NCBI RefSeq assembly: GCF_028715765.1
Contig: NZ_JAQURE010000022.1
Location: 1 to 55,308, forward strand
Direction of reading: 5' to 3'
Source: Rhodoferax sp.
Lineage (GTDB): Bacteria; Pseudomonadota; Gammaproteobacteria; Burkholderiales; Burkholderiaceae_C
Length of the DNA stretch: 55,308 nt
Part shown: piece after piece, positions 44,209-52,740 of the stretch
Layout of the letters: every line of letters starts with the position of its first letter
Numbering within the stretch: position 1 is the first letter of the stretch
Notes under the pieces: model-generated
Told to the model about the DNA's origin: nothing
Database searches by the model: none
What the model saw: only the letters and a program-made list of their open reading frames with translations
Position numbers and translations under genes: made by a program

Positions 44209-45942
44209 ATGAATCTAACTAAACGTGAGTTTTTCCAAGTGCTGGGCGCTGGCACGATGGCGGGCATGGGGTTGAGTGCTTATGCGCAAGCCGACACGAC
44301 GACAGCCACCCGCGGGCTTTATGACATTCCGAAATTTGGCAATGTCTCGTTTTTGCACATGACAGATTGCCATGCGCAACTCAATCCCATTTACTTTCGC
44401 GAGCCCAGTATCAACTTAGGTATTGGCAGCATGAAGGGGAATTTGCCCCATTTGGTTGGCGAGCATTTGCTGAAAGCCTCTGGTATTCGCCCTGGAACAG
44501 CCGAAGCGCACGCTTTGACCTACTTAAATTATGAGCAGGCGGCAAAACGCTACGGCAAAGTGGGTGGTTTTGCACACTTGGCCACACTGGTGAAACGCAT
44601 GAAAGCCAGTCGCCCAGGGGCTCTGCTGCTTGATGGGGGTGACACTTGGCAAGGTTCAGGCACCGCGTTGTGGACCAATGGCCAAGACATGGTTGATGCC
44701 TGCAAATTGCTTGGCGTGGACGTGATGACGGGGCATTGGGAATTCACCTTAGGTATGGATCGGGTCAAGGAAATCATTGAGAAAGATTTCGCCGGAAAAA
44801 TTGATTTCGTAGCTCAAAACGTCAAGACCAACGATTTTGGTGACCCGGTTTTCAAACCCTATGTCATCCGCGAAATCAATGGCATTCCCTGCGCCATCAT
44901 TGGCCAGGCCTTCCCCTACACACCTATTGCAAATCCACGCTACATGGTGGCAGATTGGGCCTTTGGCATTCAAGATGAAAACATGCAAAAGATGGTCGAT
45001 GAGTGCCGTGGCAAGGGCGCACAAGTGGTGGTGGTCATCAGCCACAACGGCATGGATGTAGATTTGAAAATGGCCAGCCGAGTGAGCGGCATTGACGCCA
45101 TCATGGGTGGCCACACGCACGATGGCATGCCCGTGGCCAGCATCATCAGCAACAAAGGGGGTAAAACCTTGGTGACCAATGCAGGTTCCAACGCCAAGTT
45201 TCTGGGGGTGCTCGACTTTGATGTCAAAGACAAAAGGGTGACTGACTTCCGCTACAAACTGTTGCCTGTGTTTGCGAACATCTTGCCAGCAGATCCAGAA
45301 ATGCAAGCCCTGATCACCAAAGTGCGTGCACCCTATGAAGCCAAGTTGAATGAAAAGTTGGCCATCACCGAAGGGACGCTTTATCGCCGAGGTAATTTCA
45401 ATGGCACCGGTGATCAGTTGCTGGTAGATGCCTTGATGGACGTGCAGGGGGCTGACCTTGCTTTTTCACCGGGTTTCCGTTGGGGTACCACCCTGCTGCC
45501 AGGTCAAGCTATCACCCGTGAATGGTTGATGGACATGACTGCCACCACTTATTCTTATGCCACCTTGACAGAGATGACAGGCAGCACCATCAAAACTGTG
45601 CTGGAGGACGTGGCAGACAACCTGTTTAACCCTGATCCTTACTATCAGCAAGGGGGAGACATGGTGCGCGTGGGCGGATTGCAATACAGCTGCTCCCCAA
45701 CTGAGGGCATGGGTAAACGCATTACTGACATGCGCATCAATGGCAAGCTCTTGGAGGCTGATAAAAAATACAAAGTGGCCGGCTGGGCACCTGTCGCAGA
45801 AGAAGCTAAAAACCAAGGCAACAAGCAAGTGTGGGAAGTGGTCGAAACCTGGCTGGCTGCGCGTGGCGGCAAGGTCGGTAAACGCAAACTCAACACCCCA
45901 AAAATCATTGGTGCGTTGCCTAACCCTGGCTATGCGGTTTGA
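44209..45942 (+). CDS. soxB: SoxB, dimanganese sulfate thiohydrolase
   Basis: SoxB releases sulfate from SoxY-bound thiosulfonate. The 577-residue protein has a signal (MNLTKREFFQVLGAGTMAG) and metal motifs HMTDCHAQLNP, DGGDTWQGSG, VVISHNGMDVD and GGHTHDGMP of the 5'-nucleotidase-like family. The ATG at 44209 is chosen because it starts at the signal peptide and follows the terminator-like hairpin. Confidence 0.96.
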   Translation: MNLTKREFFQVLGAGTMAGMGLSAYAQADTTTATRGLYDIPKFGNVSFLHMTDCHAQLNPIYFREPSINLGIGSMKGNLPHLVGEHLLKASGIRPGTAEAHALTYLNYEQAAKRYGKVGGFAHLATLVKRMKASRPGALLLDGGDTWQGSGTALWTNGQDMVDACKLLGVDVMTGHWEFTLGMDRVKEIIEKDFAGKIDFVAQNVKTNDFGDPVFKPYVIREINGIPCAIIGQAFPYTPIANPRYMVADWAFGIQDENMQKMVDECRGKGAQVVVVISHNGMDVDLKMASRVSGIDAIMGGHTHDGMPVASIISNKGGKTLVTNAGSNAKFLGVLDFDVKDKRVTDFRYKLLPVFANILPADPEMQALITKVRAPYEAKLNEKLAITEGTLYRRGNFNGTGDQLLVDALMDVQGADLAFSPGFRWGTTLLPGQAITREWLMDMTATTYSYATLTEMTGSTIKTVLEDVADNLFNPDPYYQQGGDMVRVGGLQYSCSPTEGMGKRITDMRINGKLLEADKKYKVAGWAPVAEEAKNQGNKQVWEVVETWLAARGGKVGKRKLNTPKIIGALPNPGYAV

Positions 45943-45975
45943 TGGCTCAACGGCCTAATCAAAGCGTTTAATCGG

Positions 45976-46012
45976 GAGCCTACCAAGCGCTTGGTAGGCT
46001 CAGTGACTTTTT
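45976..46012 (+). terminator. Terminator of the sox operon, shared with the convergent regulator gene
   Basis: A perfect inverted repeat, GAGCCTACCAAG (45976-45987) with CTTGGTAGGCTC (45990-46001), is followed after six bases by a T-run (46008-46012). It overlaps the stop codon of the minus-strand response regulator gene (46000-46002). Confidence 0.8.
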
Positions 46013-46671
46013 GGCTTGTCGGGAGAGCTTCGGTATTCAAACGAAAACACTGCAGCTTCTACCCGTGATCGAAGGTTGAGTTTGTCCATGATGTGGCGCA
46101 CATGCAGCTTGACGGTGTTGTGGCTGATGTCCAAAGCGCGTGCAATCACTTTGTTGCTTTGTCCACTGGCCACATGGTCTAGCACCTGGCGTTCTCTGTC
46201 GGTCAAAGTAGCAACCAAATCTCCCATGGCCGAGCCCTTTGGGCCGGTTTGCAGGATTTGTGCAAACTTGAGCATCATGGCGGAGGCCACCACCATTTCG
46301 CCTCTGGCCGCCCGGCCAATGGCATCAATCACTTCTTCGGGCTCCATGTCTTTGAGTAAATAGCCTTTGACACCTGCGCGCAATGCTGCAGACATGTCGT
46401 CCTCGCTGTCACTCATGGTCAAAATGACCACAGGCGTCTCGCAGCCATCGGCGCGAATCATGCGCAGCACGCTCAGGCCATCCGTTTGAGCGAGTCGCAA
46501 ATCAAGCACCAGTAAATCAGGTTGATGCTCATGCAGCAGTGGCAGCACCAAGTCGGGGTTGCCTGTGGCTGTGACCACTGACATGCCGCCCCGGTGCTCC
46601 AACAATTCTGTCAAGCCACTTCGGCACAACGAATGATCATCCACCAGCATGATGCGCGTCGGTTGGGTCAT
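46000..46671 (-). CDS. NarL/LuxR-family response regulator
   Basis: This 223-residue protein has a receiver domain (MLVDDHSLCRSGLTELL; phosphoacceptor Asp in LLVLDLRLAQTDG; LTMSDSED) and a C-terminal LuxR-type HTH (LTDRERQVLDHVASGQSNKV, DISHNTVKLHVRHIM). It overlaps the kinase gene by 4 bp (ATGA). It is the closest candidate to bind the 43-bp element 1.3 kb away; that link is inference. Confidence 0.93.
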   Translation of the reverse strand: MTQPTRIMLVDDHSLCRSGLTELLEHRGGMSVVTATGNPDLVLPLLHEHQPDLLVLDLRLAQTDGLSVLRMIRADGCETPVVILTMSDSEDDMSAALRAGVKGYLLKDMEPEEVIDAIGRAARGEMVVASAMMLKFAQILQTGPKGSAMGDLVATLTDRERQVLDHVASGQSNKVIARALDISHNTVKLHVRHIMDKLNLRSRVEAAVFSFEYRSSPDKPKSH

Positions 46672-47885
46672 GATGCCAACTCATTTGTACGATGATGCGG
46701 AATTTGCAAGCGAACACGGGTACCCACACCGTCTTTGCTGCCAACCTCAAGGCTGCCGCCCAGGCGTTTGGCACGGCTTTTCATGATGTCTAGCCCAAAG
46801 TGAGTGGACGGCACCAACGGCTTGGCTGAGGTCACGATGGTGGCCACTGAGGGTTCATCCATGCCAAGGCCATCGTCTTCAATCAAAAATTCAAGGTGTT
46901 GTGGGGTGCTGCAGATCATCACCACTGCGTGGCGCGCCATAGAGTGTTTGGCAATGTTGGCCAAAGCCTCTTGCACCACATAAAAAATCTGAACCTCTTG
47001 CTCGTCAGTCAAGTTGAGGTGTGGAACCGTGTTGCGGATTTCGAGTTCAATGGCATTCTTGGAGTGAAAACTCTCCGCAATGGCATGGAGCGCATGCAAG
47101 AGCCCAAGCGGATCCATGCGAGAGCGAAAGTAGGTCATGACTTCGCGCAAGTTGTCATGCACTTCGGTGACTGCAGTGCGCAGATCGGCTAAATACTTCA
47201 GCGCGTGTGGTTCATCTTTTTTGAGGATGGCGTCATTCAATAGCGGAATTCGCATGCGCGCGTAGGCCAAGGTTTGAGCCAGCACATCATGCACTTCATT
47301 GATCATTTCTTGCCGTTCTTTCAAGACCGTCACACGCAAGCGTTCACGCTCAATACGTGCGTTGTGCAGGGATAAGCCGAGCAATTGCCCAACCAAGCGC
47401 AACAGGGTCAGCGTTTCATTGCGGATGGGCTGTTTGGTGTTGAAAAAAAGGTTGTAAATACCCAGAATTTTTGAGCCATAGGGGAGTGAAATAGCCAGCA
47501 TGCTTTTGCATTGTTGACCAAAGAAATGCTGGCTTCCGTGGTGGCTGCACACGCTTAAATCATCCACCCAGGACAACACGTCAGCCGTGGCTGCTTGACC
47601 ACATACTCCACAGTTTTTATCCACCCGTTGTTCGGTTTGGATCACATCAGCAGGCAACCCCAGATGGGCGACTAACCGCATAGATGCATCATCGTCGTCC
47701 AATACCCGCACAGCACCTGCTTGGGCGCCCGCCAAAGTGATGATTGAGTCAAGAAAGCGCCCTAACAAGGCTTCCAAGTTTTCAGGATGAGCCAATTGAC
47801 TGGGTTGCAAGCTTGCCATCAACTCTGTCTCCAAAGCGATTTGGTTGTGCGAGTTTTCTGTGGGTACGGGAATAACGGCAATCAT
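46668..47885 (-). CDS. NarX-type sensor histidine kinase with a GAF domain
   Basis: This 405-residue protein has a GAF domain (about 35-185) and a HisKA_3 domain with NEVHDVLAQTLAYARM. A C-terminal HATPase follows (IEDDGLGMDEP, THFGLDIMKSRAKRLGGSL). There is no membrane span, so it is a cytoplasmic sensor. The GAF part has four cysteines at 92, 95, 113 and 126, in CGVCG, SVCSHH and GQQCKS. These might hold an iron-sulfur cluster or react with sulfur compounds. It is divergent from soeA. Confidence 0.9.
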   Translation of the reverse strand: MIAVIPVPTENSHNQIALETELMASLQPSQLAHPENLEALLGRFLDSIITLAGAQAGAVRVLDDDDASMRLVAHLGLPADVIQTEQRVDKNCGVCGQAATADVLSWVDDLSVCSHHGSQHFFGQQCKSMLAISLPYGSKILGIYNLFFNTKQPIRNETLTLLRLVGQLLGLSLHNARIERERLRVTVLKERQEMINEVHDVLAQTLAYARMRIPLLNDAILKKDEPHALKYLADLRTAVTEVHDNLREVMTYFRSRMDPLGLLHALHAIAESFHSKNAIELEIRNTVPHLNLTDEQEVQIFYVVQEALANIAKHSMARHAVVMICSTPQHLEFLIEDDGLGMDEPSVATIVTSAKPLVPSTHFGLDIMKSRAKRLGGSLEVGSKDGVGTRVRLQIPHHRTNELAS

Positions 47886-47970
47886 GGAATGTGATGTTTT
47901 GGTGCATCGTAAAACATTACAGGCAACTTATGTATTGGGAAAACCCGATGTTCTCAAGTTTTTTTATGCT

Positions 47971-48013
47971 ACCCATTTGGGCTACAGCGCACCACCCTTG
48001 TCGGTGATAGACG
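47971..48013 (+). promoter_or_regulatory. 43-bp shared element, copy C (soeA)
   Basis: This begins ACCCATTTGGGCTA and ends GGTGATAGACG, with the same 29-base spacing and CCACCC centre as copies A and B. It ends 120 bp before the soeA ATG and lies 85 bp from the divergent kinase start. The preceding GCT is shared with copy A, making TACCCAT, which fits the NarL heptamer pattern TACYYMT. Confidence 0.75.
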
Positions 48014-48133
48014 CACCACAAGACCTTGCTTGTAATACAGGTACTTTGTTGCTATGTGTGTCGGCCATTTTTTGGGTGACATGCACAGCGTCCCACCGAC
48101 AGTTTGCTCTAACGACACACCCGCACCCATTGC

Positions 48134-51055
48134 ATGTCTGACACTCCCATCCATAACCCTTTGAATCCGCCGCTGGCTGGTGCTGTAACTGATGTACGCA
48201 CCACCACTTGTTACATGTGTGCGTGCCGGTGCGGCATTCGCGTTCATTTGCGCAACGGCGAAGTTCGCTACATTGAAGGTAACCCCGACCATCCGCTGAA
48301 TCAGGGTGTGATTTGCGCCAAGGGCTCGTCGGGCATCATGAAGCAGTATTCGCCTGCCCGCTTGACCAAGCCCCTGCTGCGCAAACCTGGCAGTGATCGT
48401 GGGGATGGACAATTTGAAGAAATTGAGTGGGATGCCGCCTTGGCCATGCTCGAAGAGCGACTGAAGCACTTGCGTGCCACCGACCCCAAAAAGTTTGCCC
48501 TGTTCACCGGACGCGATCAAATGCAGGCTTTGACCGGTCTCTTTGCTCGTCAGTTTGGCACCCCCAACTATGCAGCGCATGGTGGGTTTTGCTCGGTCAA
48601 CATGGCTGCGGGCATGATTTACACCATTGGGGGGTCGTTCTGGGAGTTTGGTGGTCCAGATCTTGAACGCGCCAAGTTGTTTGTGATGATTGGCACGGCT
48701 GAAGATCACCACTCCAACCCCATGAAGCGTGAGCTGGCCAAATTCAAACGCGGTGGCGGACGTTTTGTCTCCATCAACCCGGTGCGCACGGGGTATTCAG
48801 CCATTGCCGATGAATGGATCCCCATCAAGCCGGGTACGGACGGGGCGCTGTTTTTGGCGCTGATCCATGAATTGATCAAATTGGGTTTGTATGATCGTGA
48901 ATTCTTAGCGCGCTACACCAATGCGGGTCAACTGGTCAATCAAGACACTCAAAGCGATGAGTTCGGGATGTTTTTGCGTAAAGCAGACACCGACATAGCC
49001 AACCCCTTGCGTCCAGCCAACTTTCATTGGTGGGATCGACTCACAGACCAACCTGTGGCTGACCACACCGAAGGCGCAGACCCCTCGTTGCTTGGGCATT
49101 TCACCATGCCAGACGGTACTGCTGCGGTACCGGCATTTCAGTTGCTTGAAGAACGCGTCAAACCCTACACGCCCGAATGGGCCGAAGGCATCACCGGCAT
49201 TGCCGCAGACACCATTCGCCGCTTGGCGCATGAGATGGGCATCACCGCGCGCGATCAAAAAATTGAGTTGCCCATTGCCTGGACAGACTGCTGGGGCAAG
49301 CGTCACCAAAGCGTGACTGGCAACCCTGTGGCTTTTCACGCCATGCGGGGGCTGGCAGCACACTCTAACGGTTTTCAAACCATTCGCTCCTTGTCCATAT
49401 TGATGTCATTGCTGGGCACCATTGACCGGCCGGGTGGCTTTAGGCACAAAGCACCCTACCCGCGTGCCGTGCCGCCCAATGCGCGTCCACCCAAGGGGCC
49501 ACAAGCCGTCAAGCCCAATACCCCGCTTGATGGTGCTCCTTTGGGCTGGCCTGAAAGTCCGGATGATTTGTTTGTAGACGACCAAGGCCAGCCTGTGCGC
49601 ATTGACAAAGGTTTCTCTTGGGAGCACCCGCTGTCTGCCCACGGCTTGATGCAAAACGTCATCACCAACGCCTGGCGTGGTGACCCCTACCGCATAGACA
49701 CTTTGCTGATCTTCATGGCCAACATGGCCTGGAACTCCACCATGAACACCACGCAAGTGCGTTCTATGCTGAACGACAAACACACCGATGGTGACAATGC
49801 TGGTGAATACAAAATCCCCTTCCTGGTGGTGTGTGATGCTTTTCAGTCAGAAATGACGGCCTTTGCAGATTTGATCTTGCCAGACACCACTTACCTGGAG
49901 CGGCATGACACCATGTCCATGCTGGATCGACCTATTTCAGAGTTTGAAGGCCCGGTAGACTCAGTGCGCATACCCGTGGTGGCGCCCAAAGGGCAGTGCA
50001 AGCCCTTTCAAGAGGTTGTGGTTGAGCTGGCCAGTCGACTCAAATTGCCGGCTTTTACGAATCCAGACGGCACACGTAAATTCAAAGGCTACACCGATTT
50101 CATCGTCAATTACGAAACTGCACCTGGCTCTGGCATTGGCTTTTTGGCGGGCTGGCGTGGCAAGGGTGGTGAAAAACCGATGCGCGGCGAGCCCAACCCC
50201 AAACAGTGGGAAATGTACGAAAAAAACAATTGCGTCTTTCAGTACCACATGCCCCCAGAGCACCTCTACATGCGCAACTGGAACCTGGGCTACATGGAGT
50301 GGGCGCAAAAAGTTGGCATCAGGCGTGACAAAGACCCCATCGTCATTCACATCTATTCCGAATTTTTACAAGGCTTTCGCCGTGCTGCGCAAGGCAAGCG
50401 CCCAGGCAAGCAGCCCCCAGACCAATTGCGCAAGCGGGTTGAAACCTACTTTGATCCGCTGCCGTTTCACCATGCACCGCTGGAAGAGTCGGCCACAGAT
50501 ATTTCCAAATACCCGCTCAACGCCATCACCCAGCGCCCCATGGCCATGTACCACTCTTGGGACTCGCAAAACGCCTGGTTGCGCCAGATTCATACCCACA
50601 ACTACCTGATGGTGAACAGCAAAACGGCGCAAGCCCAAGGCATTGAAGATGGTGGCTGGATGTGGGTGGAGTCGCAGTGGGGCAAAGTGCGCTGCTTGTG
50701 CCGTTATTCAGAAGCTGTGGAGCCTGGTACGGTGTGGACGTGGAATGCCATTGGTAAATCCAGTGGCGCCTGGAACCTCTCCCCAGACGCCAATGAGTCG
50801 CAACGTGGCTTTTTGCTTAACCACCTGATTTCTGAAGAATTGCCGCTGGACGCGGGTGGTGCAAAAGTGTCTAACTCAGACCCCATCACCGGTCAGGCGG
50901 CTTGGTACGATGTGCGGGTGCGCATTTACAAGGCCGAAGAAGGTGAGCCAGAGCAAACCTCTCCTCAATTTAAAACCGTCTCTGCAGTCCCCGGTGAGCA
51001 GGCAGCTCGGCCAAGCTGGCTGGCCTATTTTGCTGGCAAAGGAGCCAAGAAATGA
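48134..51055 (+). CDS. soeA: SoeA-like molybdopterin oxidoreductase (sulfite oxidation)
   Basis: This catalytic subunit of the cytoplasm-facing sulfite-oxidising complex SoeABC turns sulfite into sulfate. The 973-residue protein of the DMSO reductase family has the N-terminal 4Fe-4S motif TTCYMCACRCGIRVHL ending in ICAKG, and the long molybdopterin domain. There is no Tat signal, consistent with a cytoplasmic location. The family assignment rests on context and the soeB/soeC neighbours. It overlaps soeB by 4 bp. Confidence 0.86.
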   Translation: MSDTPIHNPLNPPLAGAVTDVRTTTCYMCACRCGIRVHLRNGEVRYIEGNPDHPLNQGVICAKGSSGIMKQYSPARLTKPLLRKPGSDRGDGQFEEIEWDAALAMLEERLKHLRATDPKKFALFTGRDQMQALTGLFARQFGTPNYAAHGGFCSVNMAAGMIYTIGGSFWEFGGPDLERAKLFVMIGTAEDHHSNPMKRELAKFKRGGGRFVSINPVRTGYSAIADEWIPIKPGTDGALFLALIHELIKLGLYDREFLARYTNAGQLVNQDTQSDEFGMFLRKADTDIANPLRPANFHWWDRLTDQPVADHTEGADPSLLGHFTMPDGTAAVPAFQLLEERVKPYTPEWAEGITGIAADTIRRLAHEMGITARDQKIELPIAWTDCWGKRHQSVTGNPVAFHAMRGLAAHSNGFQTIRSLSILMSLLGTIDRPGGFRHKAPYPRAVPPNARPPKGPQAVKPNTPLDGAPLGWPESPDDLFVDDQGQPVRIDKGFSWEHPLSAHGLMQNVITNAWRGDPYRIDTLLIFMANMAWNSTMNTTQVRSMLNDKHTDGDNAGEYKIPFLVVCDAFQSEMTAFADLILPDTTYLERHDTMSMLDRPISEFEGPVDSVRIPVVAPKGQCKPFQEVVVELASRLKLPAFTNPDGTRKFKGYTDFIVNYETAPGSGIGFLAGWRGKGGEKPMRGEPNPKQWEMYEKNNCVFQYHMPPEHLYMRNWNLGYMEWAQKVGIRRDKDPIVIHIYSEFLQGFRRAAQGKRPGKQPPDQLRKRVETYFDPLPFHHAPLEESATDISKYPLNAITQRPMAMYHSWDSQNAWLRQIHTHNYLMVNSKTAQAQGIEDGGWMWVESQWGKVRCLCRYSEAVEPGTVWTWNAIGKSSGAWNLSPDANESQRGFLLNHLISEELPLDAGGAKVSNSDPITGQAAWYDVRVRIYKAEEGEPEQTSPQFKTVSAVPGEQAARPSWLAYFAGKGAKK

Positions 51056-51780
51056 CGCAATTGGCTTTGGTCATTGACCTCAATGTGTGCGTGGGCTGCC
51101 ATGCGTGTGTCACCAGCTGCAAGCAATGGAACACGTCGGGTTCGGCAGGCTCATTGGTAGACCTCAACCCCTATGGAAAAGACCCCAACGGAACCTTTTT
51201 CAACCGGGTGCAAACCTTTGAAGTAGGGGAGTTCCCCAACACCCAAACGGTGCATTTTCCCAAATCTTGTTTGCACTGCGAGGAGCCACCTTGTGTGCCC
51301 GTGTGCCCCACCGGTGCCAGCTATAAGCGAGCCGAAGATGGCATTGTGCTGGTGGACTATGACAAGTGCATTGGCTGCAAATACTGCACGTGGGCTTGCC
51401 CTTATGGCGCTCGCGAATTTGATGAAGACCGCAAGGTCATGACCAAATGCACGCTGTGCGTGGATCGCATCACCGACACCACCATTCCCGAGCCACAACG
51501 CAAACCCTCTTGCGTGATTGCCTGCCCGGCCAATGCGCGCTTGTTTGGTGATGTGCATGACCCTGAATCGGTGGTTTCCAAAGCGATTGCCGAGCGTGGT
51601 GGCTATCAACTCATGCCAGAGTGGGGCACCCGCCCATCCAACCACTATCTGCCACGGCGCAAAACTGACATGCGCATTCACCCTGAAGACCTGACGCGTG
51701 TTGACAACCCGCTCAAGCTTGACGGAAAACAACCTGAGTACGCCCACCGCGAGCCTGGGCGTGAAGACTTTGCCACCTGA
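51052..51780 (+). CDS. soeB: SoeB-like iron-sulfur subunit
   Basis: This 242-residue ferredoxin-like subunit has four cluster motifs: CVGCHACVTSCKQW, CEEPPCVPVCPTGA, CIGCKYCTWACPYG and CTLC. It transfers electrons from SoeA to SoeC. Its ATG lies in the last codons of soeA (ATGA overlap). Confidence 0.9.
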   Translation: MTQLALVIDLNVCVGCHACVTSCKQWNTSGSAGSLVDLNPYGKDPNGTFFNRVQTFEVGEFPNTQTVHFPKSCLHCEEPPCVPVCPTGASYKRAEDGIVLVDYDKCIGCKYCTWACPYGAREFDEDRKVMTKCTLCVDRITDTTIPEPQRKPSCVIACPANARLFGDVHDPESVVSKAIAERGGYQLMPEWGTRPSNHYLPRRKTDMRIHPEDLTRVDNPLKLDGKQPEYAHREPGREDFAT

Positions 51781-51798
51781 CAATGGGCCCAACTGACC

Positions 51799-52740
51799 AT
51801 GCAACCCGCTTACTCTGTCATCTTTCTCACCACCCTCATTGGCGCTGCACAAGGGCTCTTTTTAACCCTTTACGCGACCGAGCTGGGTGTTTTTGGTGCG
51901 ACTTCGGTCGCTGAACTTCGACCTTTTGTAGCCTACTCAACGTTGGTTGCCCTGTTCTTTACCGGGCTGGGTTTGTTGGCATCATTTTTTCACTTGGGGC
52001 ATCCCGAGCGTGCCTGGCGTGCTGCCACCATGTGGCGCACTTCTTGGTTGTCGCGCGAGGTGATTGCATTGCCAATGTTCATGGGCGGTCTTTGCGTGTA
52101 CGGCGCTGCGCATTGGATGGGGTGGGGTGTGACCAGCTGGGTCGGTGGCATCACCACCGTGCTGTGTTTGGGGCTGTTTGTGGCTACCGCCATGATTTAT
52201 GCGTCAGTCAAGTTTTTGCAAGAGTGGGCGAGTCCGCTCACCGTGGTGAATTACATCTTGCTGGGGTGCGCTTCCGGGTTAACCTTGGCAACCTTGCTGG
52301 CCGCACTCATGGGCGTCAACGAACTGGTGGTACCTTATGCCATGGCTGCCGCCGGCATGACAGCACTGGCTTGGGTTACCCGCAGCGCATCGCTTTTGCG
52401 CAATGCGCGCATCCGGCCAAAGTCGAATCTGCAAAGCGCCATTGGCATCAAACACCCACGCATTGTGCAAAAAGCCCAAGGGTTTATGGGGGGCTCGTTC
52501 AATACACGTGAGTTTTTTCATGGCCGCACGGCACAGATGTTGCGTTCAGTCAAGTGGGCGTTTTTGTTGATGGTGTTTCCGCTGCCTTTGCTGGGTTTGG
52601 CATTGGGGGTGAACACCGCATCCAGCGCCGTGTTGTTTTTGGTTTTTGCCATCCAGTATGTGGGGTTGCTGGCAGAACGCTGGTTCTTTTTTGCGCAGGC
52701 CAATCACCCGCAAAACCTTTACTACCAAACCATTTCCTGA
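51799..52740 (+). CDS. soeC: SoeC-like DmsC-type membrane anchor
   Basis: This 313-residue membrane protein has about eight spans and belongs to the DmsC/NrfD-type anchors that pass electrons to quinone. Signs are ASFFHLGHPERAWRAATMWRTS and WLSREVIALPMFMGG. The stop is immediately followed by the first codon of the SulP gene. Confidence 0.9.
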   Translation: MQPAYSVIFLTTLIGAAQGLFLTLYATELGVFGATSVAELRPFVAYSTLVALFFTGLGLLASFFHLGHPERAWRAATMWRTSWLSREVIALPMFMGGLCVYGAAHWMGWGVTSWVGGITTVLCLGLFVATAMIYASVKFLQEWASPLTVVNYILLGCASGLTLATLLAALMGVNELVVPYAMAAAGMTALAWVTRSASLLRNARIRPKSNLQSAIGIKHPRIVQKAQGFMGGSFNTREFFHGRTAQMLRSVKWAFLLMVFPLPLLGLALGVNTASSAVLFLVFAIQYVGLLAERWFFFAQANHPQNLYYQTIS

